A stretch of 64,000 nucleotides of DNA, taken from contig NC_092580.1 in assembly GCF_037975245.1 (NCBI RefSeq), positions 7,910,501 through 7,974,500 on the forward strand, given 5' to 3'. The DNA comes from Apostichopus japonicus (Eukaryota; Echinodermata; Holothuroidea; Aspidochirotida; Stichopodidae). Every line of letters starts with the position of its first letter. Within the stretch, counting starts at the first letter, position 1. A model generated the notes under the pieces. It saw only the letters and a program-made list of their open reading frames with translations, was not told the origin of the DNA and searched no databases. This document shows, piece by piece, positions 36,201-44,635 of this stretch. The position numbers and the translations under genes are program-made.

Positions 36201-38411
36201 CATGAGGGATTAAGGCAGTACACCTAAGGGATTAAGGCAGTAAACCTGAGGGATTAAGGCAGATCATGCCAGATGGTTAGTAGTTAAACACATTAGGGAT
36301 TAAGGCAGTACATGCCAGATGGTAAGTAGCTAAACACATGAGGGATTAAGGCAGTACACCTGAGGGATTAAGGCAGTTCATGCCAGATGGTTAGTAGTTA
36401 AACACATGAGGGATTAAGGCAGTACATGCCAAATGGTAAGTAGTAAACACATGAGGGATTAAGGCAGTACACCTGAGGGATTAAGGCAGTTCATGCCAGA
36501 TGGTTAGTAGTTAAACACATGAGGGATTAAGGCAGTACATGCCAAATGGTAAGTAGTTGAACACATGAGGGATTAAGGCAGTACATGCCAGATGGTAAGT
36601 AGTTGAACACATGAGGGATTAAGGCAGGACACCTGATGGATTAAGGCATTACATGCCAGATGGTAAGTAGTTGAACACATGAGGGATTAAGGGAGTACAC
36701 CTGAGGGATTAAGGCAGTACATGCCTGATGGTAAGTAGTTTAACACCTGAGGGATTAAGGCAGTACATGCCAGATGATTTAGTATCTAAACACATTAGGG
36801 ATTAAGGCAGTACACCTGAGGGATTAAGGCAGTACATGCCAGATGGTAAGTAGTTGAACACATGAGGGATTAAGGCAGTACATGCCAAATGGTAAGTAGT
36901 TGGAGACCTGAAATCTACACTTGTGCTAATACCACTGGGAGAGACCAAGCAAACACGCAGGTTCTAATATGAACCATCACTAAATCATTTTGTTGCTTTG
37001 GCTCTAGGAAAGATTTCAGGTACTCTTCCAGGGTTGGAACTATGACCAAATATAACTGGTAGTTCGTCCATACTGTTTCAATAACAACACATAGGTTTTA
37101 CAATTAGTCGGTCATTGTTCACTTGTAATATTCGGGATATTTGTCATACTGTAAGCCTTGAATTGGAGAAAAGACCGAGGATGTTTGTGAATATTATGAT
37201 AAGTTCTATTATTCATTAGTGTTTTCTAGTGCAACATAGGATGGTAGACAAGACACATGTATGTAGACAACCATAAAGGTATGAAGAGCAATGTAAGACT
37301 GATTCTTTAGGTACAAAGACAAGTGACTCTGTTACTAAATGACTATTGAAGATTTCTTAAAGAAACAAACAGATTTTTCAGGTACAAAGACAAGTGATAC
37401 CATTACTAAATAACTATTGAAGATTTATTAAAGAAACAAACTAATTATTTAGGTACAAAGACAAGTGACTCTGTTACTAAATGACTATTGAAGATTTCTT
37501 AAAGAAACATACAGATTCTTCAGGTACAAAGACAACTGATACCATTACTAAATATCTATTGAAGATTTATTAAAGAAACAAACTAATTCTTTAGGTACAA
37601 AGACAAGTGACTCTGTTACTAAATAACTATTGAAGATTTCTTAAAGAAACATACAGATTCTTCAGGTACAAAGACAAGTGATACCATTACTAAATAACTA
37701 TTGAAGATTTATTAAAGAAACAAACTAATTCTTTAGGTACAAGTACAAGTGACTCTGTTACTAAATAACTATTGAAGATTTCTTAAAGAAACAAACAGAT
37801 TCTTCAGGTACAAAACAAGTGATACCATTACTAAATAAGTATTGAAGATTTCTTAAAGAAACATACAGATTCTTCAGGTACAAAGACAAGTGATACCATT
37901 ACTAAATAACAATTGAAGATTTCTTAAAGAAACAAACCCATTCTTCAGGTACAAAGACAAGTGATACCATTACTAAATAACTATTGAAGATTTCTTAAAG
38001 AAACAAACCCATTCTTCAGGTACAAAGACAAGTGACACTGTTAGTAAATAACGATTGACAATTTCTCAAAGAAAAACATTCTGAAGATGCTATGCAAAAT
38101 AACTCATTAATATTCATAACTGAAACGCACTGTACACAGATGACACATGCAGATGTATAGTTTACATTATAACATCTACAAGACGATTGGCCAATTAACA
38201 AACTATGCATAGTATGTTAATTGTAAGCCCTGCTGCACCTCATCAAGTATCTAAGCATTTTTTTTCTACTTTCTTTTTCTTCTCAGAAATTAGGGAATTT
38301 ATTAAATTTGTAAAACCAGCACCGATTGAAGAGGAAAAGGCCAAGAAGAAGCAAGGTGGGAAGAAGAAGAGCAAATCAAAAGATGGCGAAACTAACGAGA
38401 GTGAACCATGA
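22974..38411 (+). CDS. SARS1: cytosolic seryl-tRNA synthetase, complete, 11 exons
   Basis: Class II aminoacyl-tRNA synthetase that charges tRNA-Ser (and tRNA-Sec) with serine in the cytoplasm. Exons: 22974-23109, 25375-25445, 26043-26129, 27091-27249, 28070-28210, 28473-28628, 30262-30483, 33838-33967, 34947-35101, 35618-35747, 38287-38411. Total 1512 bp, 503 codons plus stop, all phases consistent. The protein starts [16 protein letters not shown], nearly identical to the animal enzyme. Residues about 27-130 form the coiled-coil tRNA-binding arm, TSEQP at 272-276 contributes to serine/adenylate binding, motif 2 begins with FRQE at 302-305, the conserved [12 protein letters not shown] is at 395-406, and motif 3 has the arginine of TMCASTR at 435. 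The tail is Lys-rich ([13 protein letters not shown]) and shorter than the human one (human total 514). The first-exon ATG has AACAAG before it and G after. AATAAA at 40119-40124 is a possible but distant poly(A) signal. Confidence 0.98.
23160..24420. other. TAGGCCTA-rich tract in SARS1 intron 1
   Basis: Dense in GCCTAGGC, TAGGCCTA and TAGCCTAC words, starting within 60 bp of the first exon. It resembles the tract at 2.04-2.73 kb and is much denser than the rest of the window. Confidence 0.55.
23584..23860. mobile_element. inverted-repeat element in SARS1 intron 1
   Basis: AGTATTGCGAAGTTCGG at 23584-23600 is the exact inverse of 23844-23860, and a second inner GTGTCCGAACTTCGC lies at 23823-23837. 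The arrangement looks like a small MITE of about 277 bp. No target duplication was found. A related single copy (GAAGTTCGGACAC) lies at about 23389-23401. Confidence 0.55.
24624..24967. mobile_element. TTAA-flanked MITE, copy 1 (SARS1 intron 1)
   Basis: Ends AGACACTGAAGACTCGC and, reversed, AGGGTGTGAAGACTTGC, flanked by TTAA on both sides (24620-24623 and 24968-24971). A second copy, alignable along its whole length, is at 62733-63097. TTAA target sites are typical of piggyBac and Kolobok. No transposase inside. Confidence 0.8.
26220..26665 (+). repeat. AGGTCA-rich intronic repeat
   Basis: Diverged repeats with GGTCAAAGTC, AGGTCATTTGAGGTCAAC and a DR1-like AGGTCAAAGGTCG at 26596-26608, plus repeated ACCTTGTAAACA. 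It lies in SARS1 intron 3 and looks like an old tandem or dispersed repeat. Confidence 0.5.
28070..30483 (+). CDS. SARS1: SARS1 exons 5-7: catalytic core with motifs 1 and 2
   Basis: Exons 28070-28210, 28473-28628 and 30262-30483 (residues 152-324). They contain [12 protein letters not shown], the motif 1 region [20 protein letters not shown], the TSEQP serine site and motif 2 from [14 protein letters not shown]. The exon 7 donor is AAG-GTTGGA, weaker than the others. Confidence 0.96.
28890..29210 (-). pseudogene. possible LINE C-terminal relic
   Basis: On the minus strand, broken frames read [17 protein letters not shown] and VWDRICSKG. This resembles the zinc-finger-like end of LINE ORF2 (compare ETLDHLYWRCSAVGDIW at 46.8 kb). 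Short and damaged, so the call is tentative. Confidence 0.3.
29834..30112 (+). mobile_element. tRNA-derived SINE, copy 2 (SARS1 intron 6)
   Basis: Best-preserved copy: head ACCGGTGCTGTGGCAGAGTG, B box GGTTCGATACC at 29907-29917, then the same body as copy 1. It reads like a Ser/Leu-type tRNA but has no closing acceptor stem, so it is not a tRNA gene. Confidence 0.88.
31080..31811 (-). pseudogene. LINE ORF2 C-terminal relic in SARS1 intron 7
   Basis: Consecutive minus-strand frames with breaks read [33 protein letters not shown], then [16 protein letters not shown] and [18 protein letters not shown]. The order and motifs match the region after the reverse transcriptase in non-LTR elements. 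It is related to the relic at 46460-47107. Frameshifted and surely dead. Confidence 0.7.
32707..33514. mobile_element. TTAA-flanked 808-bp element in SARS1 intron 7
   Basis: Ends AGCAGCATTTTGCG and its exact inverse, flanked by TTAA at 32703-32706 and 33515-33518. Inside, a segment of about 240 bp (GCATTTTGCG ... CACTAGTTTGAATTC) is tandemly duplicated (about 32710-32950 and 32953-33180). No transposase. Confidence 0.8.
33838..38411 (+). CDS. SARS1: SARS1 exons 8-11: motif 3 and Lys-rich tail
   Basis: Exons 33838-33967, 34947-35101, 35618-35747 and 38287-38411 (residues 325-503). Exon 10 has motif 3 and ends GLRQYMPD before a GTAAGT donor. Exon 11 resumes with [17 protein letters not shown], as in the animal enzyme, and ends in a basic tail. 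Confidence 0.96.
33976..34775 (+). repeat. tandem array of about 47-bp units in SARS1 intron 8
   Basis: About 16-17 units sharing GGTATCTCAT, AATAATTAGATTCTCTTGAA and ATTTAGTAGTTCTG. It starts within 10 bp of exon 8. Units differ by small substitutions, and some contain a short internal duplication of GAATATTTAGTAGTT. Confidence 0.9.
35723..36905 (+). repeat. tandem array built from the exon 10 / intron 10 junction of SARS1
   Basis: The first unit is the real 3' end of exon 10 (GGATTAAGGCAGTACATGCC AGATG) plus the start of intron 10 (GTAAGTAGTTGAACACATGA). About twenty further copies and partial copies follow without a gap. At least eleven retain GGTAAGTAG exactly, for example near 35928, 36020, 36136, 36319, 36435, 36547, 36592, 36661, 36730, 36845 and 36890. 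Others carry GGTTAGTAG or GTTAAGTAG. Confidence 0.92.
37299..38066 (+). repeat. 70-bp tandem array with dimeric higher-order structure, SARS1 intron 10
   Basis: About 11 units containing AGGTACAAAGACAAGTGA, TTACTAAATAACTATTGAAG and TTAAAGAAACAAAC. The first eight or so alternate between a GACTCTGTTAC type and a GATACCATTAC type, so the real period there is about 140 bp. Later units are all of one type. Confidence 0.88.
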
Positions 38412-41400
38412 GGGGGGGCAGGAGATATTTAAGTAGAAATCTTGTCGCTATTTTTGCATGATGACAGGGGGAAAAAAGGAAAAAAAAAATTGTTAAAAGG
38501 TCACTGCTAACTACAAAGTGAGTCACCAATTCCCTTCCGCAAAGGAATTCGCAAAGCCGTACTGCTTGGAGTAAGGACTTTTCAGAATACCCTCGATTCA
38601 CTGAACCGAGAACACCACCTTTGTGATGGCTAAACCAACTTATCTTTTGTTCTTACAACAATGCAGTTACCTGAAAATGTTTACTCTATTTAAGTTGATT
38701 TCTTCCTCTGTGGTTTTGCTTGCTTAGCCAGTTGTTACAGGTTTAATAATTCAACATTGAAAATCACAATGAAGCACCTTGGCAGAAATTTAGTCAGCCT
38801 TAAGACATGGCGATGAAAGAAAAATCAGTAAGCCTTTGCCAAGTAACAGATATAGGTGTGTTCTGGCTGTTGTGAATCTGTTTGTTGAAGGCTTGGTGAC
38901 AATGCGTTTTATGAACCATCTAACAATAACTTTCCAAAGGTTAGACAGATCAGAATTGTCTGCCCTGTGTGTGATGTATCATGACTGGACAAGACCATAG
39001 TGTGAACCACAATCAGAGCCAGTAATGAATAGAAGTGGTACGCTATGAATAATATCAAGTACAAGTGATGTATTCTCTATGTTACTGAGTACTGAGTAGT
39101 ATACTTGACTACTAATGTGTATGTCATGAATAAGTGCAGTTGTCCATGTCAACAGGCACATAGAACTTGCACAGAGTTACAAAGTCACAAATATTACACA
39201 CTTTCTGCACACTTTACTACCGACTGCAAATGTGTTAGCAAAGTTACAGGTTGTTTTTTGGTCACTGGAGTTTTATAGTGTCTACAAGTTAAAAAAGAAC
39301 ATCTTTGGTGACTGTTACTCACGGCAACCTGCTGTTTATGAAGACACACATCAGAATTGTAATATGTTTTTAAATTCCATTTCCCAGCTGTCTGTATGGG
39401 CATAGCTATTGAACCTACAGTGTTTGTAAGTCTACACTGAATCCAGCTTTGAGTCATGTGATCCATGCTATTGCTAAGCGACAGGCCTCTTCTTACAATA
39501 GAAAGTTCTGAAGTACTTTAACTTTGACAATATATTGCAAGGACTTTGAATCCCTTATGTTCATCTGGATTCCTAACAACTCATTATTGACAAAGAGTAA
39601 TGTTTAAATCAGCATTTGGTTGGAAAGAATAACAAATTATGAAACACATCTTCCTAATGCCAAAAAAACAAAACCTTAAATTGCAATGCACTCTAATTAT
39701 ATTTTAATATAAAATAATTGTGTGGAAAATTGTTAGTTCAATAATAATAATTTCAGCTAAATCACATGGTAGTAATAGTATGTATCTTGTGGTTGCTGTT
39801 CTACAATGTTGATAGCATGGAATCTAAAATCAGTAGTTTATTTTTTAACAGAAATCTCTTTTAATTAAGCAAAGCTGATCTTTGTTTTAAAACTAATCAA
39901 ACGTGTCTCTTTTCTGCCGCATATGAAGCAATATTTCCAAACATTTTTTGAAAACCACGATTCCCGCTTAAGTTGTAATCGACGACAGACGTGAAGAAGC
40001 GTACAAATGAGTTCTTTGATGATGAACATGCAATACAACAGGGTAGATTAGGTATAAACAAAGACACAGGGTTACGGTTACAATCATAACGTGGCAAAAA
40101 ATAATCATTCTACATAAAAATAAAAAATGGATGACATATTGACTATGTTGAGTTCAACTTTATTATATGGGGTCTTCAATCTTAAGAGGGTTAAATGTTG
40201 CGATCTAGCGAAGGCTATTGTTTTCTCCTTTTAATGTTTGCCTTTGTTAAGTTTACTATCCTGTTATTGTTTCCTGATTTACTTTGGTCTTCAGTTCTTG
40301 TTTTCAATTGGTTGAATTCATTATGTGAATTCACTGTCAAGAAAGTTAGGAAGGGATATATTTTTTTTTGTCCTCTGGTTTATTGATGTTGGGTTTTTTT
40401 GGCTCTTGGGTTTACTTTCTGTTTTTTCTTTATCACCTTTATTAAATATTACATTGGAGAGCTTCTACAAGGAGTTTTTTCCCTTTTTTTTTTTTTTGGG
40501 GGGGGGGTTCATATGTTTCAAAACAGACTACCTTGGTGATGTCTAAAATTGACTCTTTTCCATTTGACTGTGAGTGGACAGACTAGCAAGGCTCTGTTAC
40601 ACTAATCACGAGCCTAGAAAGGTGAAACTTTTCCGTTATAGTATCAAATTCTGTGCTGAGAGAAATGCCCTACTCTGCTGCTCTTACCATAGGTATGGGT
40701 AGCAGGTGTATCACATGACTCAAGGTGAACAGGCAAAGGGGGAAGGCATAGCAGGGGGGGCAGAAGAGGGAAGGCATGGCGGGGTGGGGTGGGGGTGTTA
40801 ATTAGCATACACATTGTTTCCATACTTCCCGATTTCATCTCTGAGGTTACATTAAATGTGCTTCTGCCCTCTTTAACTCATTGAAATAACAATACAGCCA
40901 TGTTCTCTCAATTGAGGTAAAAGGTTGATATATGATTGCTTTCTCACACAGTAGCTAGGCTGCCTTTGATTTACCTGGGTCTGGTGAGTGATACCTAATA
41001 CATGCTAGCACTAAAATGTCATTCAAAACCAACTGAAGTTTATAGATAAATTATGCCTAAACTCTGTTTAACTCTGTTTTTCCCCTCTACTTTTAAAGTT
41101 TTTCTGGGGTGAGATATCTGAATGTGGATCATTGGATGTTACATTCGTTAGTATAACAAGTTTCGTTACCTGACGAAACTTCTCTTTGTTAAGCTGGTCA
41201 TTCTCTTTCTATTTTTTTCAGGCTTAATTCTTATTGCTTCAAGAAACTGATTTAAAGAAATATTATTATTATTATTATTATAATGGCTATTATCATCATG
41301 AATATGGTACTTATGCTCTTCCGTGTACGAAAAAATGAACATGCTGTATACTGCATGTAAAAAAAAAAGAATAAATTAAGAATGATCGTAAATGTTTTGT

Positions 41401-41882
41401 GGACAGTACTTGTAGTTTTGTTTGAAGCCTTTGCCCACCATGAAAGTATCTTCGCAAAGACTTTTGGCGGAATTGTAGCGTTCATATACAAGGGCGGCGG
41501 AAGCACTTTTAATCTGGGGGGGGGGGGGCACCGACATCAAAGGGCACTTTGCAGAAATTCGATTGGACTGATGCAGCCTTATATTTAGTACCCTTCATAA
41601 CTCTTATTGTATTATCTTATTTGCGTATACACATCACTCCATCAACGCCCCCCCCCCCCCCTCTCAAGGAAAATATGCATACTAACATTGCAATATCCAA
41701 TGTGCAAATTGGGAAACAAGGAACAAGTTTTCTTTTGAGACAAAATGAGGTGAAATCATGCTAGTTGTAGGAATGCTAATGTAGGAATCTTTCGAATTAG
41801 AGTTTATTTCTTGTCAATATCTTTACAAATAATTTCCATTCGAAATAGCTTTGAGTTTGACCCACAGAAGTTCATTAAAAGT
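38412..41882. other. SARS1 3' UTR and intergenic DNA
   Basis: No further gene seen. AATAAA at 40119-40124 could end a long 3' UTR. Poly-T/poly-G patches lie near 40480-40507, an ATT microsatellite near 41260-41282, and remnants of GGGCGGCGGAAGC-type element ends near 41490-41660. Confidence 0.45.
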
Positions 41883-42149
41883 CAGGGGCGTAGCCAGGAT
41901 TTGCAAAGTTGTATGCACGACTATCTGAGCGGAGCGCCACCATCAAGTTGGCGCGGAGCGTACCAGAAAATTTTTGGTTTTACAAACCCCTCAGATAGCT
42001 GGAAACGGCCCTTTCTGAGTGTTCATTCTGGTTCCCTGGCCTCTCTTGCTAACTTGATACACCTCAATTTTTATGTAGAAAAAGGGCACATTTTTAACCT
42101 GAGGAAAAGTGGGGGGGGGGGCACGTGCCCCCCGGTTCCGCCGCCCTTG
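41883..42149 (+). mobile_element. CAGGGGCGTAGCC-ended repeat with shared internal module (copy A)
   Basis: Left end CAGGGGCGTAGCCAGG; right end GGTTCCGCCGCCCTTG. The module of about 100 bp beginning CTATCTGAGCGGAGCGCCAC (41921 on) recurs in elements at 50133, 52313, 55163 and 55661. Confidence 0.65.
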
Positions 42150-42871
42150 TTAATATATCATAGTCTAGCATAAAAGAATTTGAGTGATAGGAATGTTTCT
42201 TTACTAAGTTATTGTGGTATCTGAGATATTCACCTGTAAACGTTGCTATTGATGTTCTGAAATGCTCCTTTAACGGTAAATCGATGATGACGTCACTTGG
42301 GCAGTCCAACCCTTAAGTTAACCATATGGATGACCTTTAACACCAATGAGTTCCTAAACAATATGCAAATGCACTTTGAATATGTTATTACTCTAACCCT
42401 AACTCGAGTAACCTACTAAGAGAAACCCATAAGTGTGAACTTTCTAATCTTTGAAAGCCTAAACCTCTGATACTAAATTTCCAAACAAGAACATTTCTTA
42501 CCAGAAATTTAGCATACAAATATTCAGATTGTTCGCAGAACACGCAATTTAAAGAACATACAATGGTGCAATACTGGACGTGTTAAGTAACGTCGGGAAA
42601 GTCCTTGCCCTGCTATTGTGACGTCAAATGGTACAAAAGCTAATAATGGACAAGAAAACAACTATTGATATTAGTTTTCCCCTTTTTGTTATTTTGATTT
42701 AAAAGTAAAGGATATTTGCGTCAAGGTATGCGTTCATTTGTGATTGAGTATCCAGGTAAAGAGTGGTGGCGGAAGAAATGGGAAAGAAAAAGTTGTCAAA
42801 ATTTGTTTCAAAACGGTTTCTACATTAAATAACAATTTTGTGTTGTTGCTACGGCGATATTACCTATATAT

Positions 42872-43645
42872 GCCATCAAGGGAGTGTGTGGAGGTGGGGG
42901 ACCCCATGTATCCGTCAAGGGCGTGTGTAGAGGTGGGGAACCCCATGGATACATCAAGGGAGTGTGTGGAGGTGGGGGACCGCATGTATACGTCAAGGAA
43001 GTGTAGAGGTGGGGGACCCCATGGATACATCAAGGGAGTGTGTGGAGGTGGGGGACCGCATGTATACGTCAAGGAAGTGTAGAGGTGGGGAACCCCATGG
43101 ATACATCAAGGGAGTGTGTAGAGGTGGGGAACCCCATGGATACATCAAGGGAGTGTGTGGAGGTGGGGGACCGCATGTATACGTCAAGGAAGTGTAGAGG
43201 TGGGGGACCCCATGTATACATCAAGGGAGTGTGTGGAGGTGGGGGAACCCCATGGATACATCAAGGGAGTGTGTGGAGGTGGGGGACCCCATTTATACGT
43301 CTAGGGAATGTGTGGAGGTGGGGGACCCCATGTGTACCTCAAGGGAGTGTGTAGAGGCGGGGGACCCCATGTACACATCAAGGGCGTGTGTAGAGGTGGG
43401 GAACCCCATTTATACGTCAAGGGAGTGTGTGGAGGTGGGGGACCCCATTTTAACGTCCAGGGAGTGTGTGGAGGTGGGGGACCACATGTGTATGTCAAGG
43501 GAGTGTGTAGAGGTGGGGAACCCCATGGATACATCAAGGGAGTGTGTGGAGGTGGGGAATCCCATGGATACGTCAAGGAAGTGTGTAGAGGTGGGGGACC
43601 ACATGTGTACGTCAAGGGAGTGTGTGGAGGTGGGGGAACACCCGT
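42872..43645 (+). repeat. 39-bp minisatellite (13-codon period)
   Basis: About 20 units with GTGTGTGGAGGTGGGG, ACCCCATG and ATACATCAAGGGA. Most are 39 bp and a few are shorter (35-36 bp), which shifts the frame. Because 39 is divisible by three, several frames on both strands stay open (for example units reading ECVEVGDPMYTSR). I see no start, splice or homology evidence that it is translated. Confidence 0.9.
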
Positions 43646-44565
43646 GTGTATGTATAAATCTTCCCCGACTTTAAGGAACTTGTATAAGTCAGATTGGGAA
43701 AGCAATGAAACTCTACCTACGAACAGGAAAACATGTAGCTATTCATGCTTGAGCAGTTTCGATAAAATCGTTTGCATTTATATGGTCAGGTCAATACTCA
43801 TTCGGGTGAAACTATGTCAATATTTTGTTATTTTTGTCTGAATTAATGTAAGGAGTCTTCCTGCACCTCCTTCCTTCACAAAAAGGTAGAGTATCGCCTG
43901 TTTTTGTCTCCAATACTTATATTTAGAATGGCGTCACAGTTATTGTTCATATTGAGAGTAACTACACTTGACCTGACAGTGTAGCCTACGTAGAAGCTGT
44001 GCAATTATAAGCATGAGAATCAGTCTTTCATAGCGTACAACTGGCGTTATGGTTAGTTCAAACACAGAAGCCAACAGAAAGCAAACATCTATATAGCAAG
44101 GTTACTGATATTACACATTGTGAGATGTAATCAGCGTGATTCCTCTAAGTTTACCATTCCCCCACCCCATTAATACGCCCTCCATCCCTCCTTCCCTAAT
44201 ATATACATGTCATATGCTTGTGGTGAGGTCTTTATTATCAAAAGTTGACAAGTTTCGGCATACATTTGGCCTGAAATTTCTCGTGATTTAGTATTATGAT
44301 CGAATTTAGCTTTCCCTTGACACCCTTAATGCGTTCTTGAATGTGAAATGCAGACGGCGGTTTTCTCTTTAACATTATAATACATCTAACCCGCCTCTTA
44401 ATAAATAGGATAGGCTGTCTTAAAACAATGTTTCTAAATGTCTCTTGTAAGCCTCCGTAGAATCGGTTCCTGACCTAATACATTGTTACGCGTTAACAAA
44501 TCCATTTTTCTGGCACGATTAGTGGTAAACCGGACTGTACCGACAAACAGAGTTATTTCCTCAAT

Positions 44566-44635
44566 ATGGCGACGACGTTAGGTAGTTGGATATTCTTCCT
44601 GCTTACTCTACTTCTACTTTGCTTGACTATTCAAT
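44566..44635 (+). CDS. EGF/Calx-beta gene exon 1: signal peptide
   Basis: Encodes MATTLGSWIFFLLTLLLLCL and TIQ before a GTAAGT donor in phase 1. It is a strongly hydrophobic leader, with ATG in the context CAATATGG. Confidence 0.82.

Noticed and set aside
41490-41662. GGGCGGCGGAAGC and poly-C ends resembling another transposon
   Set aside because: No convincing inverted ends or target duplication.
43231-43841. ECVEVGDP-type repeat proteins
   Set aside because: They are open frames in the 39-bp minisatellite on both strands, without splice or start evidence; kept only as a repeat and a finding.
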